Source of the DNA: Pantoea rodasii | GTDB lineage: Bacteria; Pseudomonadota; Gammaproteobacteria; Enterobacterales; Enterobacteriaceae | Reading direction: 5' to 3' | Length of the DNA stretch: 64,000 nt | Assembly (NCBI RefSeq): GCF_002095465.1 | Contig: NZ_MLFP01000015.1 | Span: 52,702-116,701 of the forward strand | In this document: piece after piece, positions 9,520-18,701 of the stretch | Layout of the letters: each line of letters begins with the position of its first letter | Position numbering within the stretch: the first letter of the stretch is position 1 | Position numbers and translations under genes: made by a program | Notes under the pieces: generated by a model | The model's input: only the letters and a program-made list of their open reading frames with translations | What the model was told of the DNA's origin: nothing | Database searches by the model: none

Positions 9520-10480
9520 ATGCACGTTTTAATTGTCAAAACCTCCTCAATGGGAGACGTGCTGCACACCTTACCGGCGTTGACTGATGCGATGCAGGCT
9601 ATTCCCGGCATCCGTTTTGATTGGGTTGTCGAAGAGAATTTTGCTCAGATCCCCAGCTGGCATCCGGCAGTCGATAAAGTGCTGCCAGTGGCGATTCGCC
9701 GCTGGCGTAAACATTGGTTTGGCAGCCAGCAGCGTGAAGAGCGCGTGCTGTTTAAGCGAGATCTGCAATCCCGCCAGTATGATGTGGTGATTGATGCGCA
9801 AGGCTGATCAAAAGCGCCGCACTGGTGACACGCCTGGCTAAAGGCGAAAAGCATGGACAAGATAGCCGCAGCGCGCGTGAGCCGTTTGCTAGCTGGTGGT
9901 ATGACAAACGCCATGAAATCAACAAACAGCAACATGCGGTAGAACGCACGCGTGAGCTGTTTGCTAAAAGCCTGGGTTATGAGAAACCGGAGACCCAGGG
10001 TGATTATGCGATTGCAGGCCATTTCCTCTCCTCGCTGCCCAGCGATGCAAGTGAGTATTTGGTGTTTCTGCATGCCACCACGCGCGATAACAAGCATTGG
10101 CCAGAGTCGCATTGGCGCGAGTTGATTGAATTAGTACAACCTACCGGCCTGCGAGTGAAATTACCGTGGGGAGCTGAACATGAGCATCAGCGTGCATTGA
10201 GAATGGCTGAAGGTTTTGCCCATGCAGAGGTTCTGCCAAAACTGACGCTGGAGCAGGTGGCACAGCAACTAGCAGGGCGCGCGCGGTTGTTTCTGTTGAT
10301 ACCGGCTTGAGCCATCTGACCGCTGCGCTGGATCGTCCAAATGTTACCCTTTTTGGTCCGACCGATCCGGGTTTGATTGGGGGTTATGGTAAGAATCAGC
10401 ATGAGTTGCGCGGTGCCGGTGGAAATATGCAGGCCATTCAGGCTGAAGATGTGATGTTGAAGTTGCGGGAGCTGTCCTGA
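9520..10480 (+). CDS. waaC: ADP-heptose:LPS heptosyltransferase I, two frameshifts
   Basis: Adds the first heptose to Kdo2-lipid A. The N-terminus (MHVLIVKTSSMGDVLHTLPA) stops at DAQG, the middle (TRLAKGEKHGQ to LEQVAQQLAG) is in a second frame, and the end (VSVDTGLSHLTAALDRP to LKLRELS) in a third. One missing T near 9805 (GGCTGATC for GGCTTGATC) and one missing G in the run at 10275-10277 restore an alignment along the whole E. coli WaaC (about 320 residues). Two independent one-base deletions in a gene flanked by intact partners fit sequencing error better than a real deep-rough mutant. The stop codon abuts the next ATG. Confidence 0.93.
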
Positions 10481-11386
10481 ATGGACTCTCTCTTCAAACA
10501 GCTGTATCGATATACTCATGCCAGAATCATGCGGCACAATGAGAACTTTTGGCCGTACATTACGATCCAACGGGCAGCAGAAGACCATATTAAGACGTTG
10601 ACCTACCGCAAACAGAATGTGCCGCTGGAAAATCTAAGCCAATTGCAGGCCCGGGTGTCTGGCGACATCACTATTTTAGCCACTGGGCCTTCGGTCAATT
10701 CACTGGATTTGAATAAACTGTCGGGAACGACTTTTATTGGCGTAAATGGTGCCTATCATCTGCGGAACCATGTGAAGTTTTCGTATTACGTTATTGTTGA
10801 TCGTGGTTTTGTTGAACAGCGTGCGAGTCTTGTGCGAGAAGTGCTTGCTGATTCGCAATTATTACTTTTTACCACTGTGCATTGCCTAAATGATATGCTC
10901 AGGAGTATAAAGTTAGCGGATATTAAGTGCCGATTGGCCATTATTGAAGACTTAAGTTATAAAGTGTTTCGCCAAAAAATAATGCCAGCAGAGTATGAAC
11001 GTCATTATCGTTTTAAAAATGGCATTACTTTATTCCCTACAGAACCTTGCGCGGGATTTTCCTGGGATATCCGTCAGGGTATTTTTGATGCGGGCACGGT
11101 TGCCTATTGGGCGCTGCAAATTGCCGTATGGTTGGGAGCAGAACGCATTTTATTAGCGGGTGTTGATATGAATAATTTCACCGCACCCAGGTTTTATGAA
11201 AGTGAAGGTGATAAGCTCCCCAGCTTATTGGCTGCAAACTTTTCTGATATTATCAAGCCCGCTTTCTTGCACGCTAGTAGAGAGCTGGACCGTGCAGGAA
11301 TAAAAACCTACAACCTATGCTTAAACAGCGGGCTGGGTGAGGATATCTTTGAAAAATCCACGCTGGACTCTCTCTTCCCTCAATAG
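10481..11386 (+). CDS. waaZ: LPS core biosynthesis protein, WaaZ-like
   Basis: 301 residues. The segments DITILATGPSVNSLDL, FIGVNGAYHL, YYVIVDRGFV and LLAGVDMNNFTAPRFYE match what I recall of E. coli WaaZ (RfaZ, about 283 residues). WaaZ is needed for adding a third Kdo in a core glycoform, but its biochemical step is poorly defined. The start directly abuts the waaC stop, so it is the last gene of the hldD operon, in the place waaL occupies in E. coli K-12. By eye it is more A+T-rich than hldD-waaF, as is common for variable core genes. The symbol is given by similarity only; orthology is not proven. Confidence 0.6.
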   Translation: MDSLFKQLYRYTHARIMRHNENFWPYITIQRAAEDHIKTLTYRKQNVPLENLSQLQARVSGDITILATGPSVNSLDLNKLSGTTFIGVNGAYHLRNHVKFSYYVIVDRGFVEQRASLVREVLADSQLLLFTTVHCLNDMLRSIKLADIKCRLAIIEDLSYKVFRQKIMPAEYERHYRFKNGITLFPTEPCAGFSWDIRQGIFDAGTVAYWALQIAVWLGAERILLAGVDMNNFTAPRFYESEGDKLPSLLAANFSDIIKPAFLHASRELDRAGIKTYNLCLNSGLGEDIFEKSTLDSLFPQ

Positions 11387-11390
11387 CTCA

Positions 11391-11417
11391 CTGCCAGATT
11401 GCACAATGAAACTGGCA
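11391..11417. terminator. Hairpin between convergent waaZ-like and GT9 genes
   Basis: CTGCCAG / CTGGCAG 7-bp inverted repeat with a 13-base loop in a 38-base convergent gap. No clear T run immediately follows, so this is a weak terminator candidate. Confidence 0.3.
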
Positions 11418-11424
11418 GCAAGTA

Positions 11425-12504
11425 TCACTTTTTAATGACGCTGCTTAATTCATCATAAACCCTTTCCACACTGATTTTACGTAATGGGTAATGAACATCA
11501 TCTCCCGTTTCCGGCTCTATGCGAATGGTTTTATGAATCGATAAGTCTTGATAAGGCCCGGTATGTCTCGGGTTGGCACTGACATAAAGGCTGACTGTCG
11601 GGGTCTGAGCGGTAACTGCAATATGAAGTGGACCGGTATCACCTGTCACCAATACATCCATAGAATGGATAAGCTCAATTAACGCAGGAAGACGGGTTTT
11701 CCCGATATAGGATGTTACGCGATGGCGATATTGTTCAGGCAAGAGTGCAAAGAACGCTTTTTCAATTGGCTGATCTTGTCCAGCGCCTGTTAATACAATT
11801 TTTGCATTCGGATGTTTTAAAAAAATGCATTCGGCTAGCTGAGAAAAATGTTCAACTGGCCAGCAGCGATTTTTACCGGATGCTCCCATTTGAAAGCCAA
11901 TAATCTGGCTGCCTTCATCTCGAAGTTCTTTATTTATCGTGATAGGGAATTGCATGGTGATATCAGAAATATCACAACCTAATACGCTAATTAAATCCAT
12001 TTTACGTTGAATAATATGGCCATCTACACTGGTGGAGTACTTATCCAGCCAATGGTTGAATGCGGTGTTATCATGGCGGAAATTATCACGAAGGATATAG
12101 GGTGATCCACCTAACCGAGAGCAAAGAATATCGTATCCCAAGCTGGAGTGTAATAAAAGTGTAATGTCAGGCTTAAATCGACGAATCTTTCTGATTAAGT
12201 TGGGCGCACGAACAATTTTATTGTCCCAAATTGCAACTTCATCGAACCATTGACTCTTTTCAACGAGATCGCGATTTTTGTCACTGGATACCAGCATGAG
12301 TTTGGCATCTGGATAGCGACGTTTAATGGCTTTGATCGCAGGAGTGTTAAAAAGTAGATCCCCCAATGCGGTCGTTGAGAAAATAACAATACGTTTAAAC
12401 TCATGATTTGAGCTCAGCTGCGTCTTGTGTTTGTCAATCTGGCTCAGTCTGGCATGCAAACTGAGTACGTTATTGATTACGTTTATTTTCCAATGCTTTT
12501 TCAT
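11425..12504 (-). CDS. Family 9 glycosyltransferase (outer-core heptosyltransferase-like)
   Basis: 359-residue GT9 protein. IVIFSTTALGDLLFNTPAIK lies near residue 40 after an unusual N-terminal extension of about 37 residues. IIGFQMGASGKNRCWPVEHF is in the centre, and the donor motif VTGDTGPLHIAVTAQTPTVSLY is near 280. It could be a WaaU-type (HepIV) or another outer-core transferase; sequence alone does not decide. Like the waaZ-like gene it faces, it is A+T-rich by eye. Monocistronic on the minus strand. Confidence 0.65.
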   Translation of the reverse strand: MKKHWKINVINNVLSLHARLSQIDKHKTQLSSNHEFKRIVIFSTTALGDLLFNTPAIKAIKRRYPDAKLMLVSSDKNRDLVEKSQWFDEVAIWDNKIVRAPNLIRKIRRFKPDITLLLHSSLGYDILCSRLGGSPYILRDNFRHDNTAFNHWLDKYSTSVDGHIIQRKMDLISVLGCDISDITMQFPITINKELRDEGSQIIGFQMGASGKNRCWPVEHFSQLAECIFLKHPNAKIVLTGAGQDQPIEKAFFALLPEQYRHRVTSYIGKTRLPALIELIHSMDVLVTGDTGPLHIAVTAQTPTVSLYVSANPRHTGPYQDLSIHKTIRIEPETGDDVHYPLRKISVERVYDELSSVIKK

Positions 12505-12572
12505 TATTACAATTAACCCTAAGAACCTGGCAAATTTGACATCAGTTACGGGAATTAATTTCGTTATGATAA

Positions 12573-12607
12573 CGAAAAAAACGCTAGCCCCGAATGGGAC
12601 TAACGTT
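12573..12607 (-). terminator. Intrinsic terminator of envC-yibQ
   Basis: A 12-bp stem with two mismatches (left arm 12580-12591, GAAT loop, right arm 12596-12607), followed on the minus strand by a run of seven T. It lies just past the yibQ stop. A shorter T run on the other side makes it possibly bidirectional. Confidence 0.75.
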
Positions 12608-12633
12608 AATTTTTCAAAGCGTTGATGATTGGG

Positions 12634-13536
12634 TTAAAAAAGTAAACCTAACTGATTGATTAACTTACTGTCTGCCACACTTTCGATCACGACATCTACG
12701 GCACGACTTTGTGGCACTGGCGGCAGCGGTTTACTGACCTTACACACTCCCGGCGCACGGAATTTCAGCGTTGGTGAGTTATTCGTTGCCGGCGGAGTTT
12801 TACCCTGGTGCACAGGCTCACCTAACAATTGGCTCGGACGAACCAGTGTAATATCGCCCGGCAGTGACGGCAGCATTTGTTGCAGCACACGAACGGTATT
12901 TGGATGCGGGTGGCCGATGGCAATGGCATAACCATCGCGCTGTGCCAGTTTTACGGCACGCGTAAACTGTTCGCGAATTGACGCTTCATTCTGGCTGTCA
13001 TCGAGGAATACCCGGCGTTTTAGTACCTTGACGCGCGTACCTTGCGCGGCAGGAATGGACTGGCTGTTCCCAATCGTCATGCTATCAAGAAAGTAGTAAT
13101 TGTACTGATTTAGTACCTGCATCACTTTCTGCATGCCGGGCAGGCTGGAGGTCATTTTACTGCCCATATGATTGTTGAGACCCACCGCGAAGGGCACTTT
13201 ACCGGCCGCATCGCGTACTATGCGCGCGATTTCCTCGCTGCTCATGTCGGGGGTTAACGTGTCTTTTTCCAGCGGCTGCTTACTGAGCGGTGCCATTGGC
13301 AGGTGGATTAACACTTCATGGCCACCCTGATGCGCTTTGGTTGCCATCTCACGCGCATGTGGCGCGTTAGGCAAAACGGCAACAGAAATGGCAGCGGGCA
13401 TTTGCAGCACTTTGTTCTCTTCAACCGGGCGATATCCAAAGTCGTCGATCACAATTGAGAGTTTGCCCGCCTGAGCTGAAAGTGTGAAAAATAGGGCGCA
13501 GAGCGCAATGGGTAGCTTTAAGGGCTGAAAAAACAC
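12634..13536 (-). CDS. yibQ: Divergent polysaccharide deacetylase YibQ
   Basis: 300 residues with an N-terminal signal peptide (hydrophobic LPIALCALFFTLSAQA), then the divergent deacetylase domain beginning KLSIVIDDFGYRP. Further motifs are VLIHLPMAPL, GLNNHMGSKMTS and IAIGHPHPNT. Periplasmic; the function is not firmly established. It starts one base after the envC stop, so the two are an operon, as in E. coli (where gpmM precedes them). The C-terminal tail after the domain is proline-rich. Confidence 0.88.
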   Translation of the reverse strand: MFFQPLKLPIALCALFFTLSAQAGKLSIVIDDFGYRPVEENKVLQMPAAISVAVLPNAPHAREMATKAHQGGHEVLIHLPMAPLSKQPLEKDTLTPDMSSEEIARIVRDAAGKVPFAVGLNNHMGSKMTSSLPGMQKVMQVLNQYNYYFLDSMTIGNSQSIPAAQGTRVKVLKRRVFLDDSQNEASIREQFTRAVKLAQRDGYAIAIGHPHPNTVRVLQQMLPSLPGDITLVRPSQLLGEPVHQGKTPPATNNSPTLKFRAPGVCKVSKPLPPVPQSRAVDVVIESVADSKLINQLGLLF

Positions 13537-14838
13537 TTATCTTCCTAACCACGGTAGTGGATTGACGGCCTGTCCCTGACGTCGGATTTCAAAGTAGAGC
13601 GATGGCGTGCCGCGGCCGCCGCTGGTGCCCACAAGGGCGATAGGCTGTCCTGCCTTCACCTGAGCACCAACGCTCACTAGCGCACTTTGGTTGTAGCCGT
13701 AAAGACTCATATCGCCTTTACCATGTTCCAGTACGACAACCAGACCGTAGCCTTGTAGCCAATCGGCCATCAGTACGCGTCCATCGGCGATGGCTTTCAC
13801 TTCGGTGCCTTCTGGCGCATCAATAACCAGACCTTTCCAACGCAGTTCACCCTGCATGGATTCCCCGAAGCGATGTTCAATGCGTCCGGATACTGGCCAC
13901 AAGGCTTGCCCGCCGGGCTTACCAAGACCACCGGTACGCGCCATCAGCTCGCGTTCGCTCTGCGTTGGCTGATAGCTGGATCCTTTGGCTTTCGCCTGCG
14001 CCTGACGTTGGCGCACTTTTTCTGCCTCGCGTGCTTCACGCTCTGCACGTTCGCGGGCTTCCCGCTCTGCTTTGGCAATTTTATCCTGCAGACGGCTTTC
14101 GTTTTCTCGCATCTCAACCAAATCAGCCTGGTCTTTTTCCAGTGAACTTTCGAGCACGGTCAAGGTTTTCTTCCGCGCTGCACTGGCTGTTTCCAATTTG
14201 GTTTGCTGCGTTTGTTGCTGCGCTAACAAGGATTTTTGTTGGTCCTGCTTACCTTGTAGCGCTTGACGCTGCTCAGCCAGTTGCTGCTGAGTTTGTTTCA
14301 GATCGTCGATGTTTTTCTGGCGTGCAGCATTAAGGTAGCCGAAGTAGGCAAGAATGCGTTCACTGCGCTGGGCTTCTTCACCGCCCAACAGCAGCTGTAA
14401 ACCATTATGCTGGCCCTGACGAAATGCCGCATCTAGCTGTTGAGCCAGTAGTTTTTCCTGCTGAGCTTGCTGTTTTTCCAGACGAGAAATCGAGGCGGTG
14501 ATTTGGGCGATGTCACCGTTTAGCGCGGTCAGGCTATTGCGCGTTTCCCGCAGCTGACGACTGGCCTGCGCAATCACTTTTTCCTGACTTTGCAACTGAT
14601 CCAGGAGCTTACTGCGCTGCAGTTTTTGCGCTTTAACGCTCTTCTCTTTTTCAGCGATGTTTTGCTGAATGGACTTGAGTTGGGTTTTGTTGTCATCCGC
14701 GCTGTGTGCATAAACAGGCAATAACAACGCGCCCGCGCAGAGCAGGCTCAGGGAGATTTCGGACCAGCGAAATAACAACGGATGCGCTGGGCCGTTGTAA
14801 CGGGTCCTTGTATGTGAAACGGTCGCTTTTCCCTTCAT
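13537..14838 (-). CDS. envC: Murein hydrolase activator EnvC
   Basis: 433 residues. Divisome-associated periplasmic factor that activates amidases AmiA/AmiB during cell separation and is recruited by FtsEX. An N-terminal hydrophobic export segment lies at about residues 27-46. A long coiled coil follows (about 50-280, repeated Q/E/K heptads ending in an Arg/Glu/Ala-rich stretch). The C-terminal degenerate LytM domain covers about 305-430 (VSGRIEHRFGE, then GYGLVVVLEHGKGDMSLYGY and the end GQAVNPLPWLGR). EnvC LytM domains lack zinc ligands and are regulatory. A basic N-terminal extension before the export segment is longer than in E. coli (419 residues), so a later start is possible. Confidence 0.93.
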   Translation of the reverse strand: MKGKATVSHTRTRYNGPAHPLLFRWSEISLSLLCAGALLLPVYAHSADDNKTQLKSIQQNIAEKEKSVKAQKLQRSKLLDQLQSQEKVIAQASRQLRETRNSLTALNGDIAQITASISRLEKQQAQQEKLLAQQLDAAFRQGQHNGLQLLLGGEEAQRSERILAYFGYLNAARQKNIDDLKQTQQQLAEQRQALQGKQDQQKSLLAQQQTQQTKLETASAARKKTLTVLESSLEKDQADLVEMRENESRLQDKIAKAEREARERAEREAREAEKVRQRQAQAKAKGSSYQPTQSERELMARTGGLGKPGGQALWPVSGRIEHRFGESMQGELRWKGLVIDAPEGTEVKAIADGRVLMADWLQGYGLVVVLEHGKGDMSLYGYNQSALVSVGAQVKAGQPIALVGTSGGRGTPSLYFEIRRQGQAVNPLPWLGR

Positions 14839-15087
14839 AGTCGATAATTATTCCACGATGAACAGCCGCTTACCAGTTATCCTGGACGGGTTTTGCTTTA
14901 CGAAAGATGTCGGTGCCGAGCTTACCGGCATAAACTTTGTCTCAATTTTGGGATTAGAACACTTTTTTTGGAAAATGACGCACAAATTGTAACTCTGGCC
15001 GCTTCGCGACTGTACATGCTAAGTGGCGCAGGTATACTCAGAACCCTTGTTTTAGCTTATTAGCCCGGTCTGGAGTCGTTACCCCTC

Positions 15088-15519
15088 ATGCAAGAAATTA
15101 TGCAGTTTGCAAGCAATCACCCCATCCTCAGTTTGGCATGGGTTGCTTTACTCGTTCTGGTGATTGTGACCACCGTTAAAGGAATGTTCTCTAAGGTAAA
15201 AACCATCAGCCGTGGTGAAGCAACCCACCTGATTAATAAAGAGGACGCGGTGGTGGTAGACGTTCGCTCACGTGACGATTACCGCAAAGGACACATTTCA
15301 GGGGCTCTAAACTTCGCAGCAGCAGATATTAAAAAAGGCAGCTTCGGCGAGCTGGAAAAGCATAAGTCACAGCCCATAATTGTGGTATGTGCCACCGGCC
15401 AGAGCGCGGGTGAATCGGCAGCAAAATTGAGTGCCGCAGGTTTCGAAAAAGTCTCCGTGCTGAAAGATGGCGTGAGCGGCTGGAGTGGTGAGAATCTGCC
15501 GCTGGTACGCGGTAAATAA
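15088..15519 (+). CDS. yibN: Membrane-anchored rhodanese-like protein YibN
   Basis: 143 residues. One transmembrane helix lies near residues 13-31 ([18 protein letters not shown]), followed by a cytoplasmic rhodanese domain with [16 protein letters not shown] and the active-site loop [11 protein letters not shown] (catalytic C101). The physiological sulfur substrate is unclear. It leads yibN-grxC-secB-gpsA, with gaps of 17 and 39 bases and a 1-base overlap. Confidence 0.95.
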   Translation: MQEIMQFASNHPILSLAWVALLVLVIVTTVKGMFSKVKTISRGEATHLINKEDAVVVDVRSRDDYRKGHISGALNFAAADIKKGSFGELEKHKSQPIIVVCATGQSAGESAAKLSAAGFEKVSVLKDGVSGWSGENLPLVRGK

Positions 15520-15536
15520 TTCCCAGAGGTAACCGC

Positions 15537-15791
15537 ATGGCTAATGTAGAGATTTACACCAAAGTAACTTGCCCATATTGTCACCGGGCAAAGGCGTTAT
15601 TGGATCAGAAAGGCGTATCGTTCCAGGAGATTCCCATTGATGGGAACGCGGCGAAACGTGAAGAGATGATTCAACGTAGCGGCCGTACAACGGTTCCACA
15701 GATTTTTATTGATGCACAGCACATTGGCGGCTGTGACGATCTTTACGCGCTGGATGGGCGTCAGGGACTTGATCCCTTACTCCAGGCATAA
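15537..15791 (+). CDS. grxC: Glutaredoxin 3
   Basis: 84-residue dithiol glutaredoxin reducing disulfides and glutathionylated proteins in the cytoplasm. Active site CPYC at residues 12-15, the TVPQIFI cis-proline region near 63-69 and the GGCDDL glutathione-binding motif are all present. Length matches E. coli GrxC (83). Confidence 0.97.
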   Translation: MANVEIYTKVTCPYCHRAKALLDQKGVSFQEIPIDGNAAKREEMIQRSGRTTVPQIFIDAQHIGGCDDLYALDGRQGLDPLLQA

Positions 15792-15830
15792 TTTTTCGGT
15801 CAGACAATTTAACTCACAGGATTTAGTAAC

Positions 15831-16295
15831 ATGTCAGAACATACCCCTAACGAAATGCAGTTCCAGATTCAACGTGTTTACACCAAAGACGTTTCTTACG
15901 AAGCGCCAAACGCACCTCAGGTTTTCCAGAAAGAGTGGGAGCCCGAAGTGAAGTTGGACCTGGACACCGCTTCTTCTCAGCTGGCTGATGAAGTGTATGA
16001 AGTTGTTCTGCGCGTTACTGTTACTGCAACCGTCGGCGAAGATACTGCTTTCCTGTGTGAAGTGCAGCAGGCGGGTATCTTCACCATCAGCGGTATCGAA
16101 GGCACTCAGATGGCACATTGCCTCGGCGCATACTGCCCGAACATTCTGTTCCCGTATGCACGTGAATGCATCACCAGCCTTGTGTCTCGTGGTACCTTCC
16201 CGCAGCTCAATCTGGCGCCAGTAAACTTTGATGCCCTGTTCATGAACTATCTGCAGCAGCAAGGTGAAGGCGAAGCGCCACGTCAGGATGCCTGA
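15831..16295 (+). CDS. secB: Protein-export chaperone SecB
   Basis: 154 residues. Tetrameric cytoplasmic chaperone that holds precursor proteins unfolded and delivers them to SecA. The conserved core ([38 protein letters not shown]) and the typical C-terminal tail are present. Its stop codon overlaps the gpsA start by one base (TGATG), indicating translational coupling as in E. coli. Confidence 0.98.
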   Translation: MSEHTPNEMQFQIQRVYTKDVSYEAPNAPQVFQKEWEPEVKLDLDTASSQLADEVYEVVLRVTVTATVGEDTAFLCEVQQAGIFTISGIEGTQMAHCLGAYCPNILFPYARECITSLVSRGTFPQLNLAPVNFDALFMNYLQQQGEGEAPRQDA

Positions 16296-17314
16296 TGACT
16301 ACACTCAACGCTTCGATTAGCGTGATCGGTGCCGGCTCGTACGGCACCGCATTAGCTATCACGCTGGCCCGCAACGGCCATCCGGTACTGCTTTGGGGCC
16401 ACAACCCGCAAAGCGTGGCTCAGCTCCAGGCTGACCGATGCAATACCGCTTTCCTGCCTGATGTTCCTTTCCCTGATAATCTTGTTCCTGAAGCCGATCT
16501 GGCTACGGTGGTGAATGCCAGTCGCGATCTGTTAGTGGTCGTACCCAGCCATGTATTTGGCGATGTACTGATCCAGCTAAAGCCGCATCTGCGCCCTGAT
16601 TCCCGTATTGTCTGGGCAACCAAAGGACTGGAAAAAGAGACCGGCCGCCTGTTGCAGGACGTCGCACGTGAAATCCTCGGCGATAGCATCCCCCTGGCTG
16701 TGGTTTCTGGCCCAACGTTTGCGAAAGAATTAGCCGCAGGCATGCCAACAGCGATAGCCCTGGCGGCGACCGATGCACAGTTCGCTGAAGACCTGCAGCA
16801 GAAACTGCATTGTGGTAAAAGCTTCCGCGTTTATAACAATCCTGATTTCATTGGCGTTCAGCTTGGCGGAGCAGTGAAAAACGTCATTGCGATTGGTGCC
16901 GGCATTTCCGATGGAATTGGTTTTGGTGCTAACGCACGAACCGCGCTGATTACCCGTGGGCTGACGGAGATGAGCCGCCTTGGCGCCGCGCTTGGAGCCG
17001 ATCCCACCACCTTTATGGGCATGGCCGGTTTAGGTGATTTAGTGCTGACCTGTACCGATAATCAATCCCGCAACCGTCGCTTTGGCATGATGTTAGGCAA
17101 GGGCGAGAGCGTGGATGAGGCGCAGCGCATTATCGGACAAGTTGTAGAAGGTTACAGAAACACCAAAGAAGTCAAAGCATTGGCTGCGAGAGTCGGTGTT
17201 GAAATGCCCATTACCGAGCAGATTTATCAGGTACTGTATTGCGAAAAATCGGCGCGAGAGGCAGCATTGAGTTTACTTGGCCGTGCAAGGAAGGACGAAA
17301 ACAGCCAAAGCTGA
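16295..17314 (+). CDS. gpsA: Glycerol-3-phosphate dehydrogenase [NAD(P)+]
   Basis: 339 residues, as in E. coli. Reduces dihydroxyacetone phosphate to sn-glycerol 3-phosphate for phospholipid synthesis. Nucleotide-binding [17 protein letters not shown] is at the N-terminus, [13 protein letters not shown] near 140, and catalytic lysine motif [16 protein letters not shown] near 190. Coupled to secB and followed by an intrinsic terminator. Confidence 0.98.
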   Translation: MTTLNASISVIGAGSYGTALAITLARNGHPVLLWGHNPQSVAQLQADRCNTAFLPDVPFPDNLVPEADLATVVNASRDLLVVVPSHVFGDVLIQLKPHLRPDSRIVWATKGLEKETGRLLQDVAREILGDSIPLAVVSGPTFAKELAAGMPTAIALAATDAQFAEDLQQKLHCGKSFRVYNNPDFIGVQLGGAVKNVIAIGAGISDGIGFGANARTALITRGLTEMSRLGAALGADPTTFMGMAGLGDLVLTCTDNQSRNRRFGMMLGKGESVDEAQRIIGQVVEGYRNTKEVKALAARVGVEMPITEQIYQVLYCEKSAREAALSLLGRARKDENSQS

Positions 17315-17341
17315 AGCAGGATGCTCAGCTAAACCACCTGC

Positions 17342-17363
17342 AGCGCCTTACAGGCGCTTTTTT
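17342..17363 (+). terminator. Intrinsic terminator between gpsA and cysE
   Basis: Perfect 7-bp stem AGCGCCT / AGGCGCT with a TAC loop and a run of six T. It ends the yibN-gpsA unit just before cysE, so cysE depends on read-through or its own promoter. Confidence 0.85.
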
Positions 17364-17380
17364 ATCGGGAGCACAGAGCA

Positions 17381-18196
17381 ATGTCGTCAGAAGAGTTAGA
17401 ACTGGTCTGGAACAACATCAAAGCTGAAGCCAGAGCGCTGGCTGATTGTGAACCTATGCTGGCCAGTTTTTATCATGCGACATTGCTGAAGCACGAAAAC
17501 CTTGGCAGCGCGCTCAGCTACATGCTGGCAAACAAGCTCGCCAACCCGATAATGCCTGCCATCGCAGTGCGTGAAATCGTTGAAGAAGCCTATCGCGAAG
17601 ATCCAGAGATGATTGTCTCTGCGGCCTATGATATTCAGGCGGTGCGCCTGCGCGATCCTGCTGTCGATAAATACTCAACCCCGCTGCTGTACCTGAAAGG
17701 CTTCCATGCACTGCAGGCTTATCGCATTGGCCACTGGTTGTGGAAAGAGGGCCGCCGTGCGCTGGCTGTCTACCTGCAGAACGAAGTCTCAGTCTCCTTC
17801 GCCGTAGATATCCACCCCGCTGCGCGTATTGGCCGCGGTATCATGCTGGACCATGCCACCGGCATCGTGATCGGTGAAACGGCAGTGATTGAAAACGACG
17901 TGTCGATTCTGCAATCGGTCACGCTGGGCGGGACCGGTAAAACCAGCGGCGATCGCCACCCGAAAATCCGCGAAGGGGTGATGATTGGCGCGGGTGCTAA
18001 AATTCTGGGCAATATCGAAGTGGGACGCGGGGCAAAAATTGGCGCCGGTTCAGTGGTATTACAACCTGTGCCACCGCATACCACCGCCGCAGGCGTTCCC
18101 GCCCGTATTGTGGGCAAGCCAACCAGCGACAAACCGTCGATGGATATGGATCAGCATTTCACCGGCGCCGGCTTTGAATACGGCGACGGCATCTAA
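17381..18196 (+). CDS. cysE: Serine O-acetyltransferase
   Basis: 271 residues. Acetyl-CoA-dependent serine acetyltransferase, the committed, cysteine-inhibited step of cysteine synthesis; forms hexamers that bind CysK. An N-terminal helical domain (about 1-140) precedes a left-handed beta-helix of hexapeptide repeats (from [19 protein letters not shown]) with the catalytic loop at [14 protein letters not shown]. The C-terminus ends in GDGI; the terminal Ile of this family inserts into CysK. Convergent with trmL, overlapping by four bases. Confidence 0.97.
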   Translation: MSSEELELVWNNIKAEARALADCEPMLASFYHATLLKHENLGSALSYMLANKLANPIMPAIAVREIVEEAYREDPEMIVSAAYDIQAVRLRDPAVDKYSTPLLYLKGFHALQAYRIGHWLWKEGRRALAVYLQNEVSVSFAVDIHPAARIGRGIMLDHATGIVIGETAVIENDVSILQSVTLGGTGKTSGDRHPKIREGVMIGAGAKILGNIEVGRGAKIGAGSVVLQPVPPHTTAAGVPARIVGKPTSDKPSMDMDQHFTGAGFEYGDGI

Positions 18197-18666
18197 GCTT
18201 TGATCAGTGCGCCAGCGTAATCCAGTTGGCGCCACGCTTCATACACCACTACGGATACTGCATTCGAAAGATTCATACTGCGACTCTCCGCCATCATGGG
18301 GATGCGGATCTTCTGTTCTGCGGGCAGTGCATTGAGAATCTCTGCTGGCAGCCCCCGACTCTCTGGACCAAATAGCAAATAATCCCCTTTCTGATAGCTT
18401 ACGGCGCTATGAGCAGGCGTGCCTTTAGTAGTGAGTGCAAACAGACGCTGTGGCGCTTCTGACTCGATAAACGCGGCGTAATTGGCGTGTTTTTTTAGCG
18501 AGGTGTATTCATGGTAATCGAGTCCGGCGCGGCGCAGACGTTTGTCATCCCAGGCAAAGCCCAGCGGCTCAATCAGGTGCAGTTGGAAGCCGGTATTGGC
18601 ACACAAGCGGATGATGTTGCCAGTATTTGGCGGGATTTCAGGTTCAAATAAAACGATGTTCAGCAT
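18193..18666 (-). CDS. trmL: tRNA (cytidine/uridine(34)-2'-O)-methyltransferase
   Basis: 157-residue SPOUT-class SAM methyltransferase that modifies the wobble base of two tRNA-Leu species. It begins [20 protein letters not shown] and has the knot-forming [11 protein letters not shown] and [18 protein letters not shown] motifs. Length equals E. coli TrmL. A 3' overlap of four bases with cysE is seen. Confidence 0.96.
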   Translation of the reverse strand: MLNIVLFEPEIPPNTGNIIRLCANTGFQLHLIEPLGFAWDDKRLRRAGLDYHEYTSLKKHANYAAFIESEAPQRLFALTTKGTPAHSAVSYQKGDYLLFGPESRGLPAEILNALPAEQKIRIPMMAESRSMNLSNAVSVVVYEAWRQLDYAGALIKA

Positions 18667-18701
18667 AAGGCCCCCGGAAACGAGGGCCGAAGCATAGCAA
18701 A

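Noticed and set aside
10481..12504. Mobile element or genomic island carrying the waaZ-like and GT9 genes
   Set aside because: No transposase, integrase, terminal repeats or attachment sites; composition shift is modest and usual for LPS core genes.
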